A stretch of DNA of 5,653 bases from Maribacter sp. (GCA_013001935.1 JABDKZ010000400.1:1-5653); one strand, 5' to 3'; numbered from the stretch's first letter, positions 1-5,653 are shown. Translations and numbers: made by a program. Notes: generated by a model from the letters alone, not told the origin.

Positions 1-374
1 TATTGTATTCGGCTCAAGGAGCTGATTACAGCGAGGATGGTTTTGAAGGTTCCGTTAAGGTAGATTATTTAAATTTACCATTGATGGCTAAATTTTATGT
101 AGCTGAAGGCTTTAGCTTAGAGGCAGGACCTCAAGTTGGGTTTTTATTATCAGCAAAAGATGTATACGATGGTGGTGAGGACGACTGGTCAGATATAACC
201 AAAGGAATTGACTTTGGCCTTAACTTTGGAATAGGTTATAAACTCCAAAGTGGCTTAAATTTTGGAGCTCGTTATAATTTAGGTTTGTCCGATTTGAATG
301 ACGATCCTGACTCTCAGGCAGATTCTGCTTTTAAAAATAGTGTTATCCAGGCGTATGTTGGATTTTTCTTTTAA
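1..374 (+). CDS. Outer-membrane beta-barrel protein of the porin family (OMP_b-brl_2 type), C-terminal part
   Basis: The frame is open to the left edge, so the start and signal peptide lie outside; about 123 C-terminal residues are visible. They alternate in the way of outer-membrane beta strands: LNLPLMAKFYV, FSLEAGPQVGFLLSA, IDFGLNFGIGYKL, GLNFGARYNLGLSDL and a last strand ending in GFFF. A C-terminal phenylalanine is the usual signal for insertion by the BAM machinery. The phrases YLNLP, LEAGPQVGFLLSAK and GARYNLG are recognised from flavobacterial 'porin family protein' or 'PorT family' entries (PF13568-like). The acidic stretches between strands would be surface loops. The barrel's substrate cannot be told, and many family members are small 8-strand barrels rather than true pores. 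A strong terminator follows 20 bases after the stop, so this is the last gene of its transcript. The TTG at position 3 is not a credible start because the barrel would lack its first strands and its signal peptide. Confidence 0.85.
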   Translation, partial: LYSAQGADYSEDGFEGSVKVDYLNLPLMAKFYVAEGFSLEAGPQVGFLLSAKDVYDGGEDDWSDITKGIDFGLNFGIGYKLQSGLNFGARYNLGLSDLNDDPDSQADSAFKNSVIQAYVGFFF

Positions 375-394
375 CCTCAGGCATTAAATTATAC

Positions 395-426
395 AAAAAG
401 GGAAGCTATTTGGCTTCCCTTTTTTT
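395..426 (+). terminator. Intrinsic terminator after the beta-barrel gene
   Basis: GGGAAGC (400-406) pairs perfectly with GCTTCCC (413-419) around a 6-base loop, and the flanking A run (395-399) can pair with the T run that starts at 420. The downstream arm runs straight into seven T residues (420-426). This is a textbook rho-independent terminator for the upstream gene. It also argues against any aroQ start upstream of about 430, since that would place coding sequence inside the hairpin. Confidence 0.85.
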
Positions 427-454
427 ATGCGACATAATTCAATACTTTTATCCT

Positions 455-868
455 ATGAAAATTATGATCATCAACGGGCCCAATCTCAATCTTTTAGGAA
501 AAAGAGAACCTGAGGTATACGGCGACACCACTTTTGAGGCCTATTTTGGGCAGCTACAGACCAAATTCGATACGATTCAACTAGAGTATTATCAATCTAA
601 TATTGAGGGGGAGTTAATCGATAAAATTCAGGAAGTGGGTTTTTCATACGACGGTATTATACTAAATGCAGGGGCCTATACCCATACTTCCATTGGCATT
701 GGCGATGCCATTAAAGGAATTACAACACCAGTTGTTGAGGTTCATATTTCGAATACCTTTAGTAGGGAAGAGTTTCGGCATGTTTCCCATATCTCGGCGG
801 GTGCCAAAGGTGTTATCTTAGGTTTTGGGCTGCAAAGTTATGATTTGGCAATCCAGAGTTTTCTTTGA
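455..868 (+). CDS. aroQ: Type II 3-dehydroquinate dehydratase (3-dehydroquinase)
   Basis: This cytosolic enzyme dehydrates 3-dehydroquinate to 3-dehydroshikimate, the third step of the shikimate pathway to aromatic amino acids. The 137-residue product is near the normal family length (about 140-150). All hallmark motifs are present: GPNLNLLGKREPEVYG (8-23) with Asn10, Arg17 and the catalytic Tyr22 in the lid loop; SNIEGELID (48-56); LNAGAYTHTS (70-79) with active-site Asn71; VEVHISN (94-100) with Glu95 and the proton-donating His97; and REEFRHVSHIS (104-114) with Arg108. Family members usually form dodecamers. The ATG at 455 is chosen because the protein then begins MKIMIINGPN, as in homologues; an in-frame upstream start near 410 would lie in the terminator. 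No Shine-Dalgarno sequence is visible, which is common in Bacteroidota. No clear promoter was found: TACTTTTA at 443-450 misses the last G and has no -33 box. The gene stands alone between two terminators and appears to be monocistronic. Confidence 0.96.
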   Translation: MKIMIINGPNLNLLGKREPEVYGDTTFEAYFGQLQTKFDTIQLEYYQSNIEGELIDKIQEVGFSYDGIILNAGAYTHTSIGIGDAIKGITTPVVEVHISNTFSREEFRHVSHISAGAKGVILGFGLQSYDLAIQSFL

Positions 869-924
869 ACTTCTGAAATTTAATGCAAAGATGAGCTTGT
901 GACACGGAATGAACCATAGTAAAA

Positions 925-961
925 CAGAAAAAGGGTCGCTAAATGGCGACCCTTTATTTTT
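925..961. terminator. Bidirectional intrinsic terminator between aroQ and the convergent lipoprotein gene
   Basis: AAAGGGTCGC (930-939) and GCGACCCTTT (946-955) form a perfect 10-base-pair stem with a 6-base loop. On the plus strand the stem ends in TTT followed by A and five T residues (957-961). On the minus strand it ends in TTT followed by TTCTGTTTT. Both orientations therefore give a GC-rich stem with a U-rich tail. It lies 61 bases after the aroQ stop and 24 bases beyond the stop of the convergent gene, so it probably serves both. Confidence 0.85.
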
Positions 962-979
962 GAATTTGAATTCATCATA

Positions 980-2470
980 TTAATTGCCGCAATCAGTTGT
1001 AACCGTATATTGTGGTACCGAATAAAAACTTGTTATAATACTCTCAATATAAACTGGATCATCTGCCTCAATACAGGGTTCCCAACTTATTTCTCCTGGA
1101 GGGATTGGCAACCAAGGATTGTTTTCCAATATTAATTCAACCAATTGCTGATTAGCTCCATTTTTTAAGTTAATGATGCTTGGACCAGTAGTAAAACCTG
1201 AAGAAACGCTTACAGAAGTAAGGTTACTATTCGAAGATAGATCTAGATAATCCAGCGGGCCACTATCTGTTTGAGGACTGGTAAAGTGAACTTGCTCCAA
1301 TGAGGTCGCTGAATTCAGGGTGGTATTCAGATCATCGAACTTCCCATGAAAGATGTTCAGGATTTTAAGGGTTGTAACCCCAGAGAGATCTAAATTTTCC
1401 ATCCCGTTTTCGCAAGGACCGAAAAATAAATTGCCACCAATACTGAGCACCTCAATATTGGTTTGACTCAAATCAAGATCATCAACAAAACTACACCGTA
1501 TCGACAATTCAATCAGGTTTATATTTTGGGACAGGTCTAAGGCATCTCCCATAAAATCCCCATTCCAAATACTTAGTTGTTCAAGAGCAGTAAATGCCTC
1601 AATCCCTGTAAAATTGCTTATAATATAGTTATCAGTAAAACCGGATATGCTAGGAAGTGATAACTCGGTAATAGCATTAATGGCATTGGTTAATACATAA
1701 TCATCCAAAACATAATCATAACCTTGGTTGATTAAAATCTGTTCAAATGCGTCATCCGGTATATACGTATAAAGACTTCCCACGGGGCATCCAAAAGCAT
1801 CAATGGCAAATCCAGCGGGCGATTCTGGGCATCGATCCAAATCATCGGTCAAACCATCGCCATCGGTGTCTCTTTCGAAATCGGCACAACCATCTTCATC
1901 CACTTCAGTATCGGGCGGTGTATCAGCACAAAGATCCAGATCATCGGTCACACTATCGCCATCCGTGTCCTTTTGGGAATCGGCGCATCCCTCTTCATCC
2001 ACTTCCTCATTTGCAGGTGTATCGGGACAAAGATCAAGGTCATCGGTGATGCCATCCCCATCGGAATCTACTTCAGATAAGGCACAACCCGAAGTATCAA
2101 CCATTTCCCCCTCAGGGGTATTGGGGCATTGGTCCAAGGTATCACCTACTCCATCCCCGTCAGAATCCATCATGGCGAATTCAGCAATAATTCTGGTGTT
2201 AGAACTTATGGTCAATACTAAGGGGTTTGCATCCCCTGTGGCATCCCCACTCCATTTAATAAAGCCATATCCTTCGGCAGGGATAGCGTTGATTAAAATT
2301 TCCTTACCATCATTATAGATTCCCGAGGAGGGATTCACAGTACCGCCCGTAACAGGGGTAATTGTAACGGTAAAACTGAATTGCAGCGGGTCATCATCCT
2401 TTTCGCATCCTAAATAGAGTAATGGAACTGTTAATAACAAGATAGTGTAGATAAATAGTTGTTTTTTCAT
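980..2470 (-). CDS. Predicted surface-exposed lipoprotein with InlB-B-like repeat, four thrombospondin type 3 repeats and leucine-rich repeats
   Basis: The product has 496 residues. Residues 1-21 form a signal peptide (MKKQ, a hydrophobic core, then LYLGC), with Cys22 as the likely lipidated residue. Residues 23-27 (EKDDD) match the acidic export tag of flavobacterial surface lipoproteins. About 33-98 resemble a divergent InlB B-repeat (TITPVTGGTVNPSSG, then FIKWSGDATG, then ITS/IAEF-like ending). Residues 102-233 are four 33-residue thrombospondin type 3 repeats with DxDGDG calcium-binding loops and paired cysteines. Residues 234-496 open with a YIPDDAFEQILINQGYD cap and continue as irregular leucine-rich repeats marked by LDLSQN, LDLSQT, LDLSGV and LDLSSN. 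No type IX secretion C-terminal domain is seen; the protein ends VTTDCGN. Binding to protein or glycan at the cell surface is an inference from the repeat types, and the ligand is unknown. The ATG at 2470 is preferred over an in-frame TTG at 2497 because it puts KKQ directly before the hydrophobic core. The gene seems to be a single-gene unit; no convincing promoter was found. Confidence 0.85.
   Translation of the reverse strand: MKKQLFIYTILLLTVPLLYLGCEKDDDPLQFSFTVTITPVTGGTVNPSSGIYNDGKEILINAIPAEGYGFIKWSGDATGDANPLVLTISSNTRIIAEFAMMDSDGDGVGDTLDQCPNTPEGEMVDTSGCALSEVDSDGDGITDDLDLCPDTPANEEVDEEGCADSQKDTDGDSVTDDLDLCADTPPDTEVDEDGCADFERDTDGDGLTDDLDRCPESPAGFAIDAFGCPVGSLYTYIPDDAFEQILINQGYDYVLDDYVLTNAINAITELSLPSISGFTDNYIISNFTGIEAFTALEQLSIWNGDFMGDALDLSQNINLIELSIRCSFVDDLDLSQTNIEVLSIGGNLFFGPCENGMENLDLSGVTTLKILNIFHGKFDDLNTTLNSATSLEQVHFTSPQTDSGPLDYLDLSSNSNLTSVSVSSGFTTGPSIINLKNGANQQLVELILENNPWLPIPPGEISWEPCIEADDPVYIESIITSFYSVPQYTVTTDCGN
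1772..2167 (-). repeat. Four in-frame 99-base tandem repeats encoding thrombospondin type 3 units
   Basis: The units are at 2069-2167, 1970-2068, 1871-1969 and 1772-1870, encoding residues 102-134, 135-167, 168-200 and 201-233. Each unit is exactly 33 codons with no indels. The unit pattern is D-(S/T)-D-G-D-G-x-x-D, then D-x-C-P-x-(T/S)-P, then a (V/I)-D-x-x-G-C ending, with 14 residues between the two cysteines. The Asp residues at unit positions 1, 3, 5 and 9 are the expected calcium ligands. Unit 3 departs from the pattern, with Ser173 in place of the loop Gly and Ala182 in place of the Pro after the first Cys. The repetition also opens long, meaningless reading frames on the opposite strand. 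Confidence 0.92.
2390..2470 (-). other. Lipoprotein signal peptide plus acidic surface-export tag (encoded region)
   Basis: Residues 1-27 of the lipoprotein. There is a short basic start (KK), a hydrophobic core at about residues 5-20, and a cleavage site before Cys22. The lipobox reads Y-L-G-C, so position -3 is Tyr rather than the usual Leu, a mild deviation. Directly after the cysteine comes E-K-D-D-D. In Capnocytophaga and Flavobacterium, Lys followed by acidic residues, or a similar acidic run, just after the lipidated cysteine is known to send lipoproteins to the outer face of the outer membrane. Surface location is inferred from this match. Confidence 0.75.
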
Positions 2471-2800
2471 GACATCATAAATTACCGCGTTCAACAAAAA
2501 GAATATACTTACTGTGGGGGTTGGGAAGTATTGAAAGGCTGATTTATGTACGTCTAAATCTGCCTAAATGTAGGAGGAAAAGAATTGTTGCGCAATGATT
2601 TGAATCAGGACTTGTAGGGTAATAAACCCAATAAATGAGGAACATTTACTCAAATAATTAAATTTTTGATTCTTCTTTTTGGAAGAAATCGCTTACGGAG
2701 CTTGACCGATAAAAAGAGAAGCCAAGCATGTAGTACGATATTATTGAAATAGAGGCAAGTTGTTAAACATACATATCGTTTAAAGCGATAGTACTATCAC
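2471..2800. other. 330-base intergenic region with no recognisable gene
   Basis: The region separates the lipoprotein gene from the upstream DUF3817 gene, both on the minus strand. Stops are frequent in all frames. The longest small frame noticed is about 23 codons on the minus strand (about 2661-2732) and has no recognisable product. It should hold the 3' end of the lpdA operon and the promoter of the lipoprotein gene, but no full consensus TTTG/TAnnTTTG pair was found. The nearest candidate is a minus-strand TACATTTA at 2565-2572, which misses the final G, with only ATTG at 2593-2596 as a -33 box. An imperfect hairpin at 2668-2690 has no T tract. Confidence 0.5.
2774..2798. repeat. Overlapping inverted repeats just after the DUF3817 stop
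   Basis: TATCG (2774-2778) can pair with CGATA (2786-2790), and the same CGATA overlaps a perfect 12-base palindrome, GATAGTACTATC (2787-2798). The element lies immediately downstream of the stop codon at 2801-2803 (minus strand). The two pairings exclude each other. There is no T tract on the minus strand, so it is not a standard intrinsic terminator; it could be a 3' end-stabilising structure, a protein site, or chance. Confidence 0.3.
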
Positions 2801-3076
2801 TCAATCCCTCAAATACTTCTTATCAATATAAAAAGTGCCAAAAGGTAGGAGTGAGGCCACAAAAAGTACCATTAACCGCTTTGTACCCCATTTGCGTTCC
2901 ATGGTCAATACCACGGCAAGTAATAAATAAAGTATAAATAGAAAGCCATGGGCGTAACCAATATACTTATTGGGCTGTCCCAAACCGGCCAAATACTTTA
3001 GGGGCATACTTATCGCAAATAGCGCCAAATAGGAGATACCTTCTATGATTGCCGTGTATCTGAAAGTATTGAGCAT
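2801..3076 (-). CDS. Small DUF3817 integral membrane protein (YdzA-like)
   Basis: The 91-residue protein has three predicted membrane helices, at about residues 8-28, 41-59 and 68-85, with little outside them. The motifs FRYTAIIEGISYLALF, MPLKYLAG, IGYAHGFLFILYLLL and the closing FGTFYIDKKYL are recognised from the DUF3817 family (PF12823), whose members have about this length. Glu12 and His43 inside or beside the helices are typical of the family. Its biochemical role is not known, so no function is given. It is the last gene of a three-gene cluster, starting 12 bases after the stop of the PepSY-associated gene; that spacer is A-rich (AAAAAA on the coding strand), the usual kind of leader in Bacteroidota. 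Co-transcription with lpdA is inferred from spacing. Confidence 0.85.
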   Translation of the reverse strand: MLNTFRYTAIIEGISYLALFAISMPLKYLAGLGQPNKYIGYAHGFLFILYLLLAVVLTMERKWGTKRLMVLFVASLLPFGTFYIDKKYLRD

Positions 3077-3088
3077 AATTCTGTTTTT

Positions 3089-3640
3089 TTAGGCAAAGAG
3101 TATTAAGAAAAATAAGGGGAATAAGAGTCCGGCTAAAGCAAGTTTCCACCCTCTTTCTCCAAAACTGTTCTTGCCTTTGGCAATAAGCATTCCGGTAATG
3201 GCAATAACCAACATAGCCGCTCCAAAAATGTCGGAGTACCAGATCCAAAAGCTATTAGTTGTTTTATGCAAGAACATGGTATGACCCAAAAAAGGTACCT
3301 TTCGCTTATATTCGATCAAACCCTTTCCTGTGGTGATATCGGCATCCAGAATTACATTATCCTTATAATACACCCGAAGTTCATTTTCACGTATCCGATG
3401 GCTATCATAGGCATCTGATAGATCCCATTGTGTTGAAATTGCTTTAATATACTCCTGGGAATCCAATTGGACAACGTCAACAGGAATTTCCAGTTCTACT
3501 TCCTTGGTCTCATAACTATAATCCATGGGATACCAGTCCTGACGGTGGTTAAGAATGATCCCTGAGAAAGAAAATGCGAGAATAAGGCCTAAATAAAAGT
3601 AAGCAATATCCCTATGGATATTCCGGTTTGTCAACTTCAT
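3089..3640 (-). CDS. PepSY-associated TM helix domain protein
   Basis: The product has 183 residues. Membrane helices are predicted at about residues 12-30, 133-154 and 166-182, with an extracytoplasmic PepSY-like region (about 35-115) between the first two. The first block, NIHRDIAYFYLG...SGIILNHRQDW, and the second, LGHTMFLHKTTNSFWIWYSD...ITGMLI, are typical of PepSY_TM-like proteins of Bacteroidota. Conserved histidines His9, His32, His120 and His125 flank the helices. In larger PepSY_TM relatives such histidines have been linked to heme or to ferric-siderophore reduction; for this short form that role is only a possibility. A family length of about 180-200 residues fits an intact gene. 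The start at 3640 is 4 bases after the lpdA stop (TAA GGGT ATG), so translational coupling is likely. No metalloreductase partner or TonB-dependent receptor is visible in the window. Confidence 0.8.
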   Translation of the reverse strand: MKLTNRNIHRDIAYFYLGLILAFSFSGIILNHRQDWYPMDYSYETKEVELEIPVDVVQLDSQEYIKAISTQWDLSDAYDSHRIRENELRVYYKDNVILDADITTGKGLIEYKRKVPFLGHTMFLHKTTNSFWIWYSDIFGAAMLVIAITGMLIAKGKNSFGERGWKLALAGLLFPLFFLILFA

Positions 3641-3644
3641 ACCC

Positions 3645-5036
3645 TTATAAGTGGATTACCTCATCATAAGCATCGGCAACAGCTTCCATAACAGCTTCAC
3701 TCATTGTAGGGTGTGGGTGTACGGCTTTTAGGATTTCGTGCCCTGTAGTTTCTAACTTACGGGCAACCACGGCTTCCGCGATCATATCAGTTACACCGGC
3801 GCCGATCATATGACAACCCAACCACTCCCCATATTTGGCATCGAAGATCACTTTTACGAATCCGTCTGAATTACCTGATGCCTGGGCTTTTCCGCTTGCG
3901 GAAAAAGGAAATTTACCTACTTTAATATCGTGACCTGCGTCCTTGGCCTGTTGTTCGGTGAGTCCAACCGAAGCAATTTCTGGAGAGCAATACGTACAAC
4001 CTGGAATATTGCCATAGTCCAAGGCTTCAACATGCATTCCAGCGATTTTTTCTACACAGAGAATACCTTCAGCGGAGGCAACATGTGCCAAAGCCTGCCC
4101 CGGTGTTACATCCCCAATGGCATAATACCCCGGTATATTGGTCTGATAATAGTCGTTCACCAAAATTTTGTCACGATCGGTGGCAATACCTACATTTTCA
4201 AGTCCAATGTTTTCGATATTTGTTTTTATTCCAACAGCCGATAATACGATATCCGCTTCCAAAATTTCTTCTCCTTTTGCTGTTTTTACCGTTGCCTTAA
4301 CGCCTTCCCCAGAGGTGTCTACTGAAGTAACTTCCGCCGAGGTCATTATTTTAACCCCCATTTTCTTGAAATTACGCTCCAATTGTTTTGATACGTCAAC
4401 ATCCTCAACAGGAACGATATTTGGTAAAAATTCTACCACGGTTACTTCCGTACCCATGGCATTATAGAAATATGCAAATTCAATGCCTATGGCACCGCTA
4501 CCTACCACGATCATCTTTTTAGGTTGATGGTCCAAGGTCATAGCTTCACGGTATCCGATTATTTTTTTCCCATCTTGGGGTAAGCTAGGCAACTCCCTAC
4601 TGCGGGCACCGGTAGCTATGATAATATGTGCTGCGCTGTATTCGGTTTCTTTGCCTTCCGCGTCTTTTACTGAGATTTTTTTGCCTGTTTTCAATGTCCC
4701 AAAACCATTGATTACTTCAATTTTGTTTTTTTTCATCAAGAATTGGACACCTTTGCTCATGCCATCGGCAACGCTACGGCTTCGCTTAACAACGGCATCA
4801 AAGTCTTTGTCAACCCCTTCAGCTTTAAGGCCATAATCTCCCGCATGTTGCAAGTATTCAAAAACCTGAGCAGATTTCAACAATGCTTTGGTGGGGATAC
4901 AACCCCAATTTAGACAAACACCACCAAGATTTTCTTTTTCAACAATTGCAGTTTTTAGGCCAAGTTGGGATGCACGGATTGCTGTGACATATCCACCTGG
5001 ACCACTCCCCAATACAATAACATCGAAATTGCTCAT
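3645..5036 (-). CDS. lpdA: Dihydrolipoyl dehydrogenase (E3 component of 2-oxoacid dehydrogenase complexes)
   Basis: This flavoprotein reoxidises dihydrolipoamide on the E2 subunits of pyruvate, 2-oxoglutarate and branched-chain 2-oxoacid dehydrogenases and on glycine-cleavage H protein, passing electrons through FAD to NAD+. The 463 residues match the family. Seen in order: FAD-binding GSGPGG (10-15); the redox disulfide in GGVCLNWGCIPTK (Cys41, Cys46); ATGAR (141-145); NAD-binding GSGAIGIEF (179-187) with Glu202 ending the next strand, which favours NAD over NADP; AIGDV (306-310), the second FAD contact; and the C-terminal dimerisation domain with HPHPTMSE, giving the catalytic pair His442-Glu447. 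No lipoyl domain is fused to the N terminus. The ATG at 5036 is chosen because it gives MSNFDVIVLG; a TTG start at 5099 would overlap the -33 promoter box. E1 and E2 genes are absent nearby, so this is a stand-alone E3 probably shared by several complexes. Confidence 0.96.
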   Translation of the reverse strand: MSNFDVIVLGSGPGGYVTAIRASQLGLKTAIVEKENLGGVCLNWGCIPTKALLKSAQVFEYLQHAGDYGLKAEGVDKDFDAVVKRSRSVADGMSKGVQFLMKKNKIEVINGFGTLKTGKKISVKDAEGKETEYSAAHIIIATGARSRELPSLPQDGKKIIGYREAMTLDHQPKKMIVVGSGAIGIEFAYFYNAMGTEVTVVEFLPNIVPVEDVDVSKQLERNFKKMGVKIMTSAEVTSVDTSGEGVKATVKTAKGEEILEADIVLSAVGIKTNIENIGLENVGIATDRDKILVNDYYQTNIPGYYAIGDVTPGQALAHVASAEGILCVEKIAGMHVEALDYGNIPGCTYCSPEIASVGLTEQQAKDAGHDIKVGKFPFSASGKAQASGNSDGFVKVIFDAKYGEWLGCHMIGAGVTDMIAEAVVARKLETTGHEILKAVHPHPTMSEAVMEAVADAYDEVIHL

Positions 5037-5067
5037 ATTTTTTTCTTTGATTTTCAAATTTGAGGAG

Positions 5068-5100
5068 CAAAAATACAAAACCAAATGGTAGTATTTCAAA
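5068..5100 (-). promoter_or_regulatory. Bacteroidota-type promoter of the lpdA operon
   Basis: On the minus strand, TTTG (5100-5097) is followed after 21 bases by TATTTTTG (5075-5068). This is a full match to the Bacteroidota sigma-A consensus TTTG, 17-23 bases, TAnnTTTG. Transcription would begin a few bases downstream, around 5060-5063, giving a short A-rich leader of about 25 bases before the ATG at 5036. It is the only full consensus pair noticed in the window and drives lpdA and probably the two membrane-protein genes behind it. Confidence 0.75.
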
Positions 5101-5165
5101 ATTGCATTTTAAAATAACAAAATATGAGGCCAATGCTATTTTGGTAAAATATCCAACTTTTAAAG

Positions 5166-5653
5166 TTATGAATTGAATTTTTCTTTGTTGAACATCTCTG
5201 ATTCGCCTTTAGGTATTGATAAGGTGATCCAACGGTCTCCTTTGATCATTTTCCCCAAAAGTACTATTTGCCCGATGTGGGAGGCATAATGCGCCAATTG
5301 ACGGTTAATCGCCGCTAAAACAGTATGTTCTTCGTTGCGAATTTTGATACGTTCATTCAGGTTTTCATGGGTTACGAACGCCAAGGCGTCAAATAGGCAT
5401 TTCCAACCTTTTTCCCAAGCTGCTATAGTTTCGGTTTTTGTAGTTAAGGGTTTTTCAAATTCTGTGTCTCTATGCCGCCAGGGCTTTTCGCCATCCTCTG
5501 TTAGGAAGTTGGTCCACCTACTAAGCATATTCCCGACAATGTGTTTTACGATTTGTGAAATGCTATTATCTTCTTCTTGATATTGCCAAAGAAAATCTGA
5601 TTCACTCAACTGAGCGAAGGTCTTATCTCCCATACTTTTGTAGCGATGGAATT
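5166..5653 (-). CDS. DUF1572 / DinB-fold protein, N-terminus beyond the window
   Basis: The frame stays open to the right edge: before the Met at 5633 the codons read FHRYKS with no stop, and homologues have a matching YYKS-like lead-in, so the real start lies outside. The visible part (about 161 residues, to the stop at 5166) has the family marks NSISQIVKHIVGNM, SRWTNFLTEDGEKPWRHRD and LAHYASHIGQIVLLGK. Counting from the Met at 5633, His31, His115 and His119 (an HxxxH pair) are the expected three-histidine metal site of the DinB four-helix fold. DinB-fold proteins include thiol-transferases and metal-dependent hydrolases, but DUF1572 members have no settled reaction, so no substrate is proposed. 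No canonical terminator follows; only AT-rich inverted repeats lie in the 129 bases before lpdA, so some read-through into lpdA is possible. Confidence 0.85.
   Translation of the reverse strand, partial: FHRYKSMGDKTFAQLSESDFLWQYQEEDNSISQIVKHIVGNMLSRWTNFLTEDGEKPWRHRDTEFEKPLTTKTETIAAWEKGWKCLFDALAFVTHENLNERIKIRNEEHTVLAAINRQLAHYASHIGQIVLLGKMIKGDRWITLSIPKGESEMFNKEKFNS

Noticed and set aside
443..450. TACTTTTA as a -7 promoter box for aroQ
   Set aside because: It lacks the final G and a TTTG at the right spacing, and would leave almost no leader before the ATG at 455.
1747..2318. Long plus-strand reading frames of about 100 and 171 codons opposite the lipoprotein gene
   Set aside because: They mirror the 99-base repeats on the other strand and give low-complexity Ser/Pro/His-rich products with no recognisable domain; the minus-strand frame has clear domains.
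2668..2690. Imperfect hairpin GATTCTTC / GAAGAAATC as a possible terminator
   Set aside because: It has a bulge and is not followed by a T tract on either strand.
2661..2732. 23-codon minus-strand reading frame in the intergenic gap
   Set aside because: It is too short to judge, with no known family, no promoter and no sign of coding selection that can be read by eye.
2967..3248. A 93-codon minus-strand frame overlapping the DUF3817 and PepSY-associated genes
   Set aside because: It lies out of frame across two recognised membrane-protein genes, and its product has no family features.
3930..4467. Plus-strand reading frames opposite lpdA
   Set aside because: The minus-strand frame encodes a complete, motif-perfect dihydrolipoyl dehydrogenase; the opposite frames have no recognisable motif.
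5106..5167. AT-only inverted repeats between the DUF1572 gene and lpdA (ATTTTAAAAT, TATTTT-GGT-AAAATA, AACTTT-T-AAAGTT)
   Set aside because: They have no G/C-rich stem and loops of at most 3 bases when fully paired, and such repeats are expected by chance in AT-rich spacers.

Overview
The window looks like the chromosome of a marine-type flavobacterium (Bacteroidota, probably Flavobacteriaceae). The evidence is a consensus Bacteroidota promoter (TTTG, 21 bases, TATTTTTG) ahead of lpdA, A-rich leaders instead of clear Shine-Dalgarno sites, a lipoprotein with a C-E-K-D-D-D surface-export signal, a 'porin family' beta-barrel of flavobacterial type, and moderately AT-rich DNA. The genus cannot be fixed from sequence alone.

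Left side (1-979), plus strand: the 3' end of an outer-membrane beta-barrel gene, closed by a strong intrinsic terminator (395-426), then aroQ, the type II 3-dehydroquinate dehydratase of the shikimate pathway. A second hairpin (930-955) lies between aroQ and the convergent gene on its right and should stop transcription from both sides.

Middle (980-2800), minus strand: a 496-residue predicted surface lipoprotein. Its layout is a lipoprotein signal with an acidic export tag, one InlB-B-like repeat, four thrombospondin type 3 calcium-binding repeats of exactly 33 residues, and a leucine-rich-repeat region. A 330-base gap with no recognisable gene follows (2471-2800).

Right side (2801-5653), minus strand: a compact cluster transcribed right to left, lpdA (dihydrolipoyl dehydrogenase), then a PepSY-associated membrane protein 4 bases later, then a small DUF3817 membrane protein 12 bases further on. 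It reads as one operon driven by the promoter at 5068-5100. Upstream, on the same strand, is a DinB-fold DUF1572 gene that runs off the window edge.

Most of this is ordinary core-genome content. No CRISPR array, rRNA or tRNA gene, transposase, phage gene or defence system was seen. The parts most worth a second look are the modular surface lipoprotein and the tight linkage of a soluble lipoamide dehydrogenase to two small membrane proteins. Neither is shown here to be a new system.
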